This document shows positions 18,398 through 26,742 of a stretch of 64,000 nt of DNA, piece by piece. The stretch lies in assembly GCF_000733755.1 (NCBI RefSeq), contig NZ_JPOF01000003.1, positions 1,431,001-1,495,000 on the forward strand, given 5' to 3'. The stretch comes from Lachnoclostridium phytofermentans. GTDB lineage: Bacteria; Bacillota; Clostridia; Lachnospirales; Lachnospiraceae. The stretch's first letter is position 1. Each line of letters opens with the position of its first letter. Below the pieces are notes generated by a model. That model did no database searches. It saw only the letters and a list, made by a program, of their open reading frames with translations, and was not told where the DNA came from. The position numbers and the translations under genes were made by a program.

Positions 18398-18518
18398 AAC
18401 CTAGCTAAGCAGGTTAAAAGCCCTTAAATAAGGGTAAAATACAAAAAGGTGAATGAGACCTAAAGGTTACAAGTTACTAAGGGACAATATATCTATACCA
18501 TACAACGGAGGTACTAAT

Positions 18519-18830
18519 ATGGCATTAATATTTACTGATGAAAATTTTGAAAAAGAAGTAATCCAATCCGATTTGCCAGTTTTGGTGGATTTTTACGCAG
18601 ATTGGTGTGGACCATGTAAAATGATGGGACCAATCATCGAAGAATTACATGACCAGTATGAAGGTAAGGTTAAGATTGGTAAACTTAACGTAGATAATTC
18701 TCCAGAAACAGCAGCAGAATTCCGCGTTATGTCAATACCTACATTAATCTTCTTTAAAAATGGAAAAGCAATTGAAACGATGGTAGGCGTCGTTGCAAAA
18801 CAAAAATTAGAGGATATGTTAAATGCATAA
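18519..18830 (+). CDS. trxA: Thioredoxin
   Basis: A 103-residue cytoplasmic disulfide reductase. The active site WCGPC is at about residues 28-32 in YADWCGPCKMM, followed by the cis-Pro region SIPTLIFFKNG. Start at 18519 is supported by GGAGG 8 bp upstream and by the normal length; a longer frame from 18453 is not needed. It ends directly at a strong terminator shared with the converging permease gene. Confidence 0.95.
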   Translation: MALIFTDENFEKEVIQSDLPVLVDFYADWCGPCKMMGPIIEELHDQYEGKVKIGKLNVDNSPETAAEFRVMSIPTLIFFKNGKAIETMVGVVAKQKLEDMLNA

Positions 18831-18875
18831 AAAAAATCCTGTTCCTAACATACTTTGCTAGGAACAGGATTTTTT
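18831..18875. terminator. Bidirectional terminator between trxA and the permease gene
   Basis: AAAAAATCCTGTTCCTA pairs perfectly with TAGGAACAGGATTTTTT across an 11-base loop, giving a T-run in both directions. It overlaps the last bases of the minus-strand gene. Confidence 0.9.
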
Positions 18876-20178
18876 ATCGTATTTCTATATTTCGTTTCTT
18901 TAAATGTCCGGTTATCAGTATATCTGCTAGATAAGCAATAACAGCTACGATAGGAACTCCTAAAAACATTCCAAATACCCCGCCGTAAGCGCCTCCAACC
19001 GTAATACCAAAGATAACCCATAATGGTGTTAGTCCTGTGGAATCACCAAGAATCTTAGGTCCTAATATCCAGCCATCAAACTGCTGTAATGCAAGAATCA
19101 TAAGCGCAAAGACTAAGGCTTGTATTGGACTTATAAATAGGTAAAGAAGTACTCCTGGTACTGCTCCTATAAATGGTCCAAAGTAAGGTATCATATTCGT
19201 AACACCTACAATAACACTAATTAAGATTGCATATGGCAATTTAAGTATAGACATTAATATAAAGCAAATAATTCCTATAATCGTAGAGTCAATTGTTTTC
19301 CCGACAATGAACCCAGTAAAGATTGATCCACATTCTCTTGTTACTTCAAGGAAAGAATCTGCTTTCTTTTTTGGGACAAAAGCATAAATCACACGTGCTG
19401 CATTTTTTGACAACATTCTTTTATCATAGATCATATAAATAGAAATCGCTATCGATAACAAAATGTTAAATGCAATCTTTGCAATTGATATGGATACATT
19501 TAATATCTTTGGAACAACATTTTTCACGAAGTCTGTTCCAAAAGAAATTAACTGAGGTAATGATGCTTCGATTTTATCCTGTATATATTCTGTATCAAGC
19601 ATTGGAAACTTCTCACCAAATTCAATTAACCAGATTTCAGCTTGTTTATACAAATCATCGCTATTTTGAATCAACTCGGATATGCTTTTTGTCACCTGTG
19701 GTATAATATAAGTAAAACATATTACCAATAATGCAATTATTATGATATAAGCGGTTGCAATGCCCAGAGCTAGACACACCTTAGTTTTTTTTATCTTTAG
19801 TGTATTACCATAAAAGCGTTCTGACAATGCTTTCACAATTGGATTTATAATAAAAGCAATAAAGAATGCAACTATAAATGGCTGAATCACTATCGAAAAG
19901 TTTTTTAATCCTACTGTAAAAGAAGGAATATTTTCCAATGCATACTTAAATATAATAGCAAGTGCAATCACGCAAAAGGCATATACACTAATCGTAAAAT
20001 ACTTTTTGGTTGGCTCAAATCTGAATTTATAATCCTTAGGACGTTCTACTACTTCTTTTTCCTGATCATCAGGAACCTGCTCTTCTTTTAAAACTATTAC
20101 TTTAATTTTTCCTGTCTCTTCTTGGATAACAGCTTTATTCTTTTTTTTCATACCGGAAAGTTTTAACTTCTTCGCCAT
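18874..20178 (-). CDS. AI-2E family (PerM-like) transporter
   Basis: A 434-residue membrane protein with a cytoplasmic, Lys-rich N-terminal stretch of about 65 residues, then about eight hydrophobic segments. The family core is visible at GVTNMIPYFGPFIGAVPG and PKILGDSTGLTPLWV. Members have been linked to AI-2 export, osmotic stress or sodium export; function here is unknown. The ATG at 20178 follows AAAGGGG; an alternative ATG at 20208 adds ten residues. It is monocistronic. Confidence 0.85.
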   Translation of the reverse strand: MAKKLKLSGMKKKNKAVIQEETGKIKVIVLKEEQVPDDQEKEVVERPKDYKFRFEPTKKYFTISVYAFCVIALAIIFKYALENIPSFTVGLKNFSIVIQPFIVAFFIAFIINPIVKALSERFYGNTLKIKKTKVCLALGIATAYIIIIALLVICFTYIIPQVTKSISELIQNSDDLYKQAEIWLIEFGEKFPMLDTEYIQDKIEASLPQLISFGTDFVKNVVPKILNVSISIAKIAFNILLSIAISIYMIYDKRMLSKNAARVIYAFVPKKKADSFLEVTRECGSIFTGFIVGKTIDSTIIGIICFILMSILKLPYAILISVIVGVTNMIPYFGPFIGAVPGVLLYLFISPIQALVFALMILALQQFDGWILGPKILGDSTGLTPLWVIFGITVGGAYGGVFGMFLGVPIVAVIAYLADILITGHLKKRNIEIR

Positions 20179-20446
20179 CTTTAACCCCTTTGCTAAGCTA
20201 TTCAACATTGGAAGATAGAGGGTCTCTTTTACTAATTGTGTAACCCCCCCTTACTTCCATTGTAAGTATATCCTATAATGCATTATATCGATTCTAAGTA
20301 CTATAATCAACGATAAATATTATTCATTTGACTTTCAACCGTATTATTAACAAGATTCCTCTGACTTAGTCGATACTTTTACCTTTACTTAATTAAAAAG
20401 AGATTTATTATGGTATATTTTAACACTTTATTTTTTTAAAAAATGC

Positions 20447-20475
20447 TTGCTTTTTCTAAAACCATCGTATATAAT
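20447..20475 (+). promoter_or_regulatory. Promoter of first tRNA-Lys gene
   Basis: TTGCTT and TATAAT are separated by exactly 17 bp, about 54 bp before the tRNA. The preceding AAAAAATGC is shared with the second tRNA promoter. Confidence 0.75.
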
Positions 20476-20528
20476 AATTTTTGCGTTCAAGAGATAAGAA
20501 AACCAATTTTCTTAACATAATTATTATG

Positions 20529-20600
20529 CGTCTTTAGCTCAGTTGGTAGAGCACCTGACTCTTAATCAGGGTGTCCAGGGTTCGAGCCCCTGAAGACGCA
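20529..20600 (+). tRNA. tRNA-Lys (CTT), copy 1
   Basis: A complete cloverleaf: acceptor GCGTCTT/AAGACGC, D-stem GCTC/GAGC, anticodon stem CCTGA/TCAGG with loop CTCTTAA (anticodon CTT, reads AAG), and T-arm CAGGG-TTCGAGC-CCCTG. The discriminator base is A and CCA is not encoded. Ends may be off by one base. Confidence 0.96.
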
Positions 20601-20605
20601 TTAGA

Positions 20606-20648
20606 AGTCTTCGTTTGGCAGATAATAGCTGCTGGGTGAGGACTTTTT
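20606..20648 (+). terminator. Terminator of tRNA-Lys copy 1
   Basis: AGTCTTC pairs with GAGGACT, with an inner CAG/CTG, then a run of seven T. The loop contains CGTTTGGC and CTGGGTGA, shared with the terminator of copy 2. Confidence 0.8.
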
Positions 20649-20730
20649 TTATGCGTGTTAGTAGATTTTCACTATTTTAAAAGAGTTTGTATGCATTTTT
20701 AAGAAATTTTCAAAATAATTAAAAAAATGC

Positions 20731-20759
20731 TTGCAATTCTAGTCCACATCCTATATAAT
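20731..20759 (+). promoter_or_regulatory. Promoter of second tRNA-Lys gene
   Basis: TTGCAA and TATAAT are spaced 17 bp, in the same arrangement as copy 1. Confidence 0.75.
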
Positions 20760-20782
20760 AACTAATTGTTGATACTGAATAT

Positions 20783-20855
20783 GCGTCTTTAGCTCAGTTG
20801 GTAGAGCACCTGACTCTTAATCAGGGTGTCCAGGGTTCGAGCCCCTGAAGACGCA
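20783..20855 (+). tRNA. tRNA-Lys (CTT), copy 2
   Basis: The mature sequence appears identical to the copy about 254 bp upstream, with the same anticodon CTT. It has its own promoter and terminator, so the two are independent units made by tandem duplication. Confidence 0.96.
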
Positions 20856-20861
20856 TTCATA

Positions 20862-20907
20862 AGGTCCTCGTTTGGCGAACGCAAGAGTCGCTGGGTGAGG
20901 ACTTTTT
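20862..20907 (+). terminator. Terminator of tRNA-Lys copy 2
   Basis: GTCCTC pairs with GAGGAC, followed by a T-run. It ends just before the converging dinB stop at 20923. Confidence 0.8.
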
Positions 20908-20922
20908 ACTGTCTATCTTTCC

Positions 20923-22182
20923 CTACCGCAGCGGCTTTGTAATCCCTGTTTTCTTTTCTTTCGAAATTCCACCATGCATGTGATAAGTACTTGTATTTAA
21001 AAAGCAAGCTCTCATCACAGAATCATCTCCGTATCTTTTCCGTATAGAATCTATTGTTTCATCCAGTTTACTCAGTTTCTCATAGCGATCCCAATCAAAA
21101 AGATTGTATTGTATCGTATTTTCTTTGGTAATTCTACTTGTATGCACGCCCATTTGTCGTATTGGCGTCTTTCCATCCCATAGATGCTCAAATAAACGAC
21201 AGGAAAAACAGTATACTTCCATTGTTGTATTAGAAGCAGAAAAAAGCATTCCCTGATGAGAAACTCTTTGAAAAGTATCCGTTGTAACTGATACAGACAC
21301 GCACTGTCCCTTCACTCCATCTATTCGAAGTCTCGTACATACGGTTTCACTTAAAGATAATAATACAAGCTTTGCGTGCTCCATCGTGACAATATCAAAA
21401 GGCGTGGTTACGGAATTACCATATCCCTTGTTTGCTTCTAGTGGCACAAAAAGGGGCGATTCATCAATTCCATGAGAAAACTGATGAAGTACTTCTCCAT
21501 ACTTTCCAAAATGAGCCTTTAATATTTTTACATCTGTTTGTGCTAGCTCCCCTATCGTTTTTATTCCTAGATTAAAAAGCTTTTTTTCTGTCGCTCTTCC
21601 TACAAAAAACAGCTCTCCTACCGGTAGTGGCCACATCTTTTTTGGAATCTCCTCTGGAAATAAGGTATGCACTAAATTCGGTTTTTTTAGTTCTCCTGCC
21701 ATCTTTGCTAATAGCTTGTTTGACGATACACCGATATTTACCGTAAATTTTAATTCTTCTTCTATTAAGTCTTTTAAATTATTTGCAACAATAACAGGTC
21801 CCCCAAATAATAGCTCACTCCCACTCATATCGACAAATGCTTCATCAATGGAATACTGTTCAACTTTTGGAGAATACCGATGTAAAATCTCAATTAATGA
21901 TTTGGACGCCTTCACATACCTTTCGTAATTTGGCGGAATAATTACTAAATCTGGACACTTTTGTACTGCTGCCCCAAGAGCTTCACCCGTATGAATTTTT
22001 AGTTTTTTGGCAGGAGTAGATTTTGCTAAAACAATTCCGTGCCTGTTTTCTCTATCCCCTCCAATTACGGAAGGAATATCACGCAAATCTACGCTTTCTC
22101 CTAAAACATGAAGTCGATAAGCGGCCTCCCAACTAAGAAACGCAGAGTTAACATCAATATGAAAAAAAATTTTCTCCTGCAT
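20923..22182 (-). CDS. dinB: Y-family DNA polymerase IV-like protein
   Basis: A 419-residue translesion polymerase. The catalytic acidic residues are visible in HIDVNSAFLSWEAAY (residue 8 onward) and YSIDEAFVDMSG (about 107-118). The thumb helix-hairpin-helix is in FFVGRATEKKLFNLGIKTIGELA, and a little-finger domain follows. The NSAFLSWEA form is that of the Gram-positive UvrX/YqjW-type branch rather than classic DinB. It is cotranscribed with the small gene upstream from a promoter with two LexA boxes, so it is damage-induced. It ends close to tRNA-Lys copy 2. Confidence 0.92.
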   Translation of the reverse strand: MQEKIFFHIDVNSAFLSWEAAYRLHVLGESVDLRDIPSVIGGDRENRHGIVLAKSTPAKKLKIHTGEALGAAVQKCPDLVIIPPNYERYVKASKSLIEILHRYSPKVEQYSIDEAFVDMSGSELLFGGPVIVANNLKDLIEEELKFTVNIGVSSNKLLAKMAGELKKPNLVHTLFPEEIPKKMWPLPVGELFFVGRATEKKLFNLGIKTIGELAQTDVKILKAHFGKYGEVLHQFSHGIDESPLFVPLEANKGYGNSVTTPFDIVTMEHAKLVLLSLSETVCTRLRIDGVKGQCVSVSVTTDTFQRVSHQGMLFSASNTTMEVYCFSCRLFEHLWDGKTPIRQMGVHTSRITKENTIQYNLFDWDRYEKLSKLDETIDSIRKRYGDDSVMRACFLNTSTYHMHGGISKEKKTGITKPLR

Positions 22183-22210
22183 TGCTATACTCCTTAAAAA
22201 ACTTAACCAT

Positions 22211-22477
22211 TTAGCTTACCATTTTAAACAACGTCCATCTGCCCGAATCCGTATGATAGTGAAGTTCAGCCAAGCGAATCTCTCCAAATAGCTCTAAACG
22301 GCATCCATAAATAAGGATGGTCAGACCAGATGGCTTTATTTGTTTACGGTATGCAATTTCTATAATATCGGCAGTAACTCTCTCATGTGCATCATTCTCT
22401 AATCGTATTCGTAGTGGCTTAACCTCACCCAATGCACTGCAAAAGGTAATCATATCAACGGGAATGTTATTTTGCAC
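22211..22477 (-). CDS. Small protein cotranscribed with the SOS polymerase
   Basis: An 88-residue protein of unknown function, 28 bp upstream of dinB. It occupies the place that YolD-like proteins hold beside UvrX-type polymerases in Bacillus, but no clear YolD signature is seen. The sequence alternates hydrophobic and charged residues (TADIIEIAYR, GLTILIYGCRLEL, EIRLAELHYH), suggesting a beta-rich fold. The GTG at 22477 with GAGGTG upstream is preferred; an ATG at 22504 has no ribosome site. Its SOS promoter implies a damage-tolerance role, which is inference. Confidence 0.7.
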   Translation of the reverse strand: MQNNIPVDMITFCSALGEVKPLRIRLENDAHERVTADIIEIAYRKQIKPSGLTILIYGCRLELFGEIRLAELHYHTDSGRWTLFKMVS

Positions 22478-22571
22478 TTTCCTACACCTCTTTTCAAACA
22501 ACATAAATGCTTACATTCCATTTAAACTTCGAAAACTTAATAAATCTCTACAATAGTGTATGCTAAAACAT

Positions 22572-22618
22572 CGAACATATGTACGATTATTATACCAGAA
22601 CATATGTTTGGTTGTAAA
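22572..22618 (-). promoter_or_regulatory. SOS promoter with two LexA boxes
   Basis: Two copies of the Gram-positive LexA/DinR box are present: CGAACATATGTACG (22572-22585) and AGAACATATGTTTG (22597-22610). On the minus strand, TTTACA (22613-22618) and TATAAT (22589-22594) are 18 bp apart. The second box therefore fills the spacer and the first lies at the transcription start, a layout that gives tight LexA repression. Confidence 0.85.
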
Positions 22619-22648
22619 GTGGTATTCTATAACATTTTTATTATTTAA

Positions 22649-22690
22649 ACAAGAAAAAGCGCGCTTCGCGTACTATTTCTTGTCATGAAT
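22649..22690. repeat. Dispersed hairpin repeat
   Basis: ACAAGAAAAAG pairs imperfectly with TATTTCTTGT and is followed by CATGAATAA. It belongs to the family also at 11617 and 23868. It lies upstream of the SOS promoter. Confidence 0.5.
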
Positions 22691-23022
22691 AAAAACAGAA
22701 AAGAAGTTCTATATAGGATAACTGTATTTAGTTTCTTTTATTTTTTGATATATTTAGTATATAATGGTAGTGAATAAGATCTAATTACTATATAATAAAA
22801 AATAAATCAGTAACGAAATAAAAGATAATAAAAAGTATCGTGAATCGAATAGAACGGATAATGGTATGGGAGAAAGTAACATACGCCATGTAAATGAATT
22901 ATATTGGAATAAAAATTCGAAAGCAGAATAGAAAAAACAGAGCCCAATGTAAAATCCCCGGTGGTATAGGAAAGTGGAAGATTTCGTACAATACTTCATA
23001 TGAATTAGGAAGGAGAACAACT

Positions 23023-23688
23023 ATGTGTGGACGCTACTATGTTGATGAAGAAAGCAATGAAGAATTACTTCGTATTATAAGAAATTTGGACCAACGCCTC
23101 CAGGGGGAGCGTATACAGGCACCAGACCCGAATAATGAGGGTACACACGTCCCAAGAAAGTTTAAAACCGGTGAGATATTTCCGACCAATATTGCCCCTA
23201 TTCTTTCGAAAAAAGATGAAAATATCGTGCCCTCTGCTATGACTTGGGGGTATAAAGGCTTTAAAGGAAGTAATGTAATTATTAATGCACGTAGCGAAAG
23301 TGCAGCGGAAAAAAGAATGTTTGCAAACGATTTGGAATCAAAACGTATTGTAGTTCCTGCAAGTGGTTTTTATGAATGGGAGCATAGCGGGTCCAAAACC
23401 AAATATTACTTTACCTCCGAGCACGAAAAACCCCTTTATATGGCTGGTTTATCTCATTCCTATGAAGATGAAGAACGTTTTGTTATCCTTACTACAGCTG
23501 CAAATGAATCTATGAAAGATATTCATAACCGTATGCCTGTCTTATTAAACGAAGATGAAATTGAAGGGTGGCTGTCCTCCAGAGAAGAGGCACTTTCTCT
23601 TATGAAACGCATACCAGAACAGTTAAAAAAGACCAAGTCTTCCCCTAAAGAAGAACCAGAATTTGAACAACTTAAATTTCCATGGTAA
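23023..23688 (+). CDS. SOS response-associated peptidase (SRAP/YedK/HMCES family)
   Basis: A 221-residue protein that, in the studied family members, forms a stable covalent link to abasic sites in single-stranded DNA through Cys2. Here it begins MCGRYYVD, so Cys2 is exposed after Met removal. The other conserved residues are in NARSESAAEK, the Glu in SGFYEWEH and the His in DIHNRMPVLL. Start at 23023 is fixed by the catalytic Cys and by AGGAAGGAG upstream; the longer frame from 22894 is not real. It is divergent from the dinB operon, so two damage-tolerance functions are neighbours. No LexA box was seen directly in its own promoter. Confidence 0.93.
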   Translation: MCGRYYVDEESNEELLRIIRNLDQRLQGERIQAPDPNNEGTHVPRKFKTGEIFPTNIAPILSKKDENIVPSAMTWGYKGFKGSNVIINARSESAAEKRMFANDLESKRIVVPASGFYEWEHSGSKTKYYFTSEHEKPLYMAGLSHSYEDEERFVILTTAANESMKDIHNRMPVLLNEDEIEGWLSSREEALSLMKRIPEQLKKTKSSPKEEPEFEQLKFPW

Positions 23689-23750
23689 CGTTCTCATGAA
23701 TTTTACCATAAAGTGAGTTTATTTTTATTTTTCTTTGTTGCTTGTGTACA

Positions 23751-23834
23751 TTGACAATTATTTAACATTATTATAAAATGACGTTGACTCAAAGAAGTCA
23801 AATTTTTTAAATAACTTTGTTAATTATTTAACAG
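23751..23834 (+). promoter_or_regulatory. adhE promoter with two Rex-type operators
   Basis: TTGACA (23751) with a downstream TATAAA/TAAAAT forms the promoter. TTGACAATTATTTAACAT (23751-23768) overlaps the -35 and spacer. TTGTTAATTATTTAACAG (23817-23834) lies downstream. Both match the clostridial Rex pattern TTGTTAA-N4-TTAACAA, the second nearly perfectly. Rex senses NADH/NAD+ and commonly represses adhE, which fits. Confidence 0.75.
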
Positions 23835-23867
23835 TATTACAATATAAACTTTTCATCTGTAATACAA

Positions 23868-23901
23868 ACAAGGAAAAGTTGATACGCGAACTTTTCCTTG
23901 T
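23868..23901 (+). promoter_or_regulatory. Leader hairpin of adhE (dispersed repeat copy)
   Basis: ACAAGGAAAAGTT pairs with AACTTTTCCTTGT, an exact 13-bp stem with an 8-base loop, ending 17 bp before AGGAGG. It may stabilise the mRNA 5' end. It is the best-formed copy of the repeat at 11617 and 22649. Confidence 0.55.
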
Positions 23902-23932
23902 CGTGAATCATAAATCATAGGAGGATAAGGTT

Positions 23933-26551
23933 ATGGCAAAAAAAGTGGAATTACAGACAACTGGGTTAGTTGACTCCCTCGAAGCATTAACAGCAAAATT
24001 AAAAGAGTTAAAGGAAGCACAAGAGGTATTTGCTACCTACACTCAAGAGCAAGTGGATAAAATCTTCTTCGCTGCTGCTATGGCTGCCAATCAGCAACGT
24101 ATTCCGTTAGCAAAGATGGCCGTAGAAGAAACAGGCATGGGTATTGTAGAAGATAAAGTAATTAAGAACCATTATGCTGCAGAATACATTTATAATGCAT
24201 ACAAAGAAACAAAAACTTGTGGGGTAATTGAGGAAGATCCTAGCTTTGGTATCAAAAAAATTGCAGAACCAATCGGCGTGGTTGCAGCTGTAATCCCAAC
24301 TACCAATCCTACCTCCACTGCTATCTTTAAAACTTTACTCTGTTTAAAGACACGTAATGCAATCATCATCAGCCCACATCCTCGTGCAAAGAACTCTACC
24401 ATCGCTGCTGCCAAAGTTGTGTTAGATGCAGCCGTTGCAGCTGGTGCTCCTGCAGGAATTATTGGCTGGATTGACGTTCCATCACTCGAACTAACCAACG
24501 AAGTTATGAAGAATGCAGACATCATTCTTGCAACTGGCGGTCCTGGTATGGTTAAAGCTGCTTACTCTTCTGGTAAGCCAGCTCTTGGTGTTGGCGCAGG
24601 TAACACCCCTGTCATTATGGATGAAAGTTGTGATGTACGCCTTGCAGTGAACTCCATTATTCATTCCAAGACATTTGATAACGGTATGATTTGTGCTTCC
24701 GAGCAATCCGTAATTATCAGCGATAAGATTTATGATGCTGCTAAAAAAGAATTCAAAGATCGTGGATGCCATATCTGCTCCCCAGAAGAAACTCAAAAAC
24801 TTCGTGAAACAATCTTAATCAACGGTGCTCTTAATGCAAAGATTGTTGGACAAAGCGCTTATACAATTGCAAAGCTTGCAGGATTTGAAGTTCCTGAAAC
24901 CGCTAAGATATTAATTGGTGAAGTAGAATCCGTGGAGTTAGAAGAACAATTTGCACACGAGAAACTTTCTCCAGTGCTTGCAATGTATAAATCAAAATCC
25001 TTTGAAGATGCAGTAAGCAAAGCTGCTCGTCTTGTTGCAGATGGTGGTTACGGTCATACCTCCTCTATCTATATTAATGTAGGTACAGGAAAAGAGAAAA
25101 TTGCAACCTTCTCTGATGCAATGAAAACTTGCCGTATTCTTGTAAATACACCTTCCTCCCACGGTGGTATTGGTGACCTTTACAACTTTAAATTAGCTCC
25201 TTCTCTAACACTTGGCTGTGGCTCCTGGGGCGGTAACTCTGTATCAGAAAACGTTGGAGTGAAGCACTTAATTAACATTAAGACCGTTGCTGAGAGGAGA
25301 GAAAACATGCTTTGGTTTAGAGCACCTGAAAAAGTATACTTTAAGAAGGGTTGTTTACCAGTTGCCCTCGCAGAATTAAAAGACGTAATGAATAAGAAGA
25401 AAGTATTTATTGTAACCGATGCTTTCCTTTACAAGAATGGCTATACAAAATGTGTTACGGATCAATTAGATGCTATGGGAATTCAGCATACTACCTTCTA
25501 TAACGTTGCTCCAGATCCATCTTTAGCTAGTGCTACCGAAGGTGCAGAAGCGATGAGACTCTTCGAGCCAGACTGCATTATCGCAATCGGTGGTGGTTCT
25601 GCAATGGATGCCGGAAAGATTATGTGGGTTATGTACGAACATCCAGAAGTAAACTTCCTTGACCTTGCAATGCGTTTCATGGATATTAGAAAGCGTGTTT
25701 ATAGTTTCCCTAAGATGGGTGAAAAAGCTTACTTTATCGCAGTTCCAACTTCCTCTGGTACTGGTTCTGAGGTTACACCATTTGCCGTTATTACGGATGA
25801 AAGAACTGGAGTAAAATATCCACTTGCAGATTATGAATTACTTCCTAAGATGGCTATCATTGATGCTGACATGATGATGAATCAGCCTAAGGGATTAACT
25901 TCTGCTTCTGGTATTGATGCACTTACTCATGCATTAGAGGCATATGCATCTATTATGGCTACTGACTATACCGACGGTTTAGCATTAAAGGCTATGAAGA
26001 ATATCTTTGCATACCTCCCACGTGCCTATGAAAATGGCGCAGCGGATCCAATCGCAAGAGAAAAGATGGCTGACGCTTCTACTTTAGCTGGTATGGCATT
26101 TGCAAATGCATTCTTAGGAATTTGCCACTCCATGGCTCATAAATTAGGTGCTTTCCATCACTTGCCACACGGTGTTGCTAACGCACTCTTAATCAATGAA
26201 GTAATGCGCTTTAACTCCGTAAGTATACCTACAAAGATGGGTACATTCTCTCAGTATCAATACCCACATGCCTTAGATCGTTATGTAGAATGTGCTAACT
26301 TCTTAGGAATAGCTGGAAAGAATGATAACGAGAAATTTGAAAACCTTCTTAAAGCAATTGATGAGTTAAAAGAAAGAGTTGGTATCAAGAAATCCATCAA
26401 AGAATATGGCGTAGACGAGAAGGCATTCTTAGATACTTTGGATGCTATGGTTGAGCAGGCATTCGATGATCAGTGTACTGGTGCTAATCCAAGATACCCA
26501 TTAATGAAGGAAATCAAGGAAATCTATCTTAAGGTGTACTACGGTAAATAA
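23933..26551 (+). CDS. adhE: Bifunctional acetaldehyde-CoA/alcohol dehydrogenase
   Basis: An 872-residue fermentative enzyme reducing acetyl-CoA through acetaldehyde to ethanol with two NADH. The N-terminal aldehyde dehydrogenase domain (about 1-440) has the catalytic Cys in FDNGMICASEQ. The C-terminal iron alcohol dehydrogenase (about 460-872) has GGGSAMDAGK, SSGTGSEVTPF, and metal ligands in DALTHALEAY and HSMAHKLGAFHHLPHG. Length is normal, and the domains typically assemble into spirosome filaments. AGGAGG precedes the ATG. The codon choice is visibly more selective than in its neighbours, as expected for a highly expressed gene. The two upstream Rex-type sites suggest redox control. Confidence 0.97.
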   Translation: MAKKVELQTTGLVDSLEALTAKLKELKEAQEVFATYTQEQVDKIFFAAAMAANQQRIPLAKMAVEETGMGIVEDKVIKNHYAAEYIYNAYKETKTCGVIEEDPSFGIKKIAEPIGVVAAVIPTTNPTSTAIFKTLLCLKTRNAIIISPHPRAKNSTIAAAKVVLDAAVAAGAPAGIIGWIDVPSLELTNEVMKNADIILATGGPGMVKAAYSSGKPALGVGAGNTPVIMDESCDVRLAVNSIIHSKTFDNGMICASEQSVIISDKIYDAAKKEFKDRGCHICSPEETQKLRETILINGALNAKIVGQSAYTIAKLAGFEVPETAKILIGEVESVELEEQFAHEKLSPVLAMYKSKSFEDAVSKAARLVADGGYGHTSSIYINVGTGKEKIATFSDAMKTCRILVNTPSSHGGIGDLYNFKLAPSLTLGCGSWGGNSVSENVGVKHLINIKTVAERRENMLWFRAPEKVYFKKGCLPVALAELKDVMNKKKVFIVTDAFLYKNGYTKCVTDQLDAMGIQHTTFYNVAPDPSLASATEGAEAMRLFEPDCIIAIGGGSAMDAGKIMWVMYEHPEVNFLDLAMRFMDIRKRVYSFPKMGEKAYFIAVPTSSGTGSEVTPFAVITDERTGVKYPLADYELLPKMAIIDADMMMNQPKGLTSASGIDALTHALEAYASIMATDYTDGLALKAMKNIFAYLPRAYENGAADPIAREKMADASTLAGMAFANAFLGICHSMAHKLGAFHHLPHGVANALLINEVMRFNSVSIPTKMGTFSQYQYPHALDRYVECANFLGIAGKNDNEKFENLLKAIDELKERVGIKKSIKEYGVDEKAFLDTLDAMVEQAFDDQCTGANPRYPLMKEIKEIYLKVYYGK

Positions 26552-26676
26552 TACATGTATGTAACTGGAACCGTCAAACCTTATACTAAGACTACAAGTT
26601 CCATATTATAAAAATAGATCCCGTGAATAATATCATTCTATAGTATCCTGTTTACTTCCCCTTAAGGGTTCCTATA

Positions 26677-26718
26677 GAAAAAGAAGGAAGAGTATCTCCA
26701 GTTCTCTTCCTTCTTTTA
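26677..26718 (+). terminator. Terminator of adhE
   Basis: AAAAGAAGGAAGAG pairs with CTCTTCCTTCTTTT around an 11-base loop. It can also serve the converging ABC ATPase gene. Confidence 0.85.
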
Positions 26719-26742
26719 TATTCATGACAAGTGGATCGGTTA

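Noticed and set aside
20529..20855. tRNA genes as integration sites for a mobile element
   Set aside because: Both tRNAs are complete with their own terminators. No integrase gene or flanking partial tRNA copy was seen.
22894..23022. N-terminal extension of the SRAP protein
   Set aside because: The catalytic Cys must be residue 2, which fixes the start at 23023, with a strong ribosome site.
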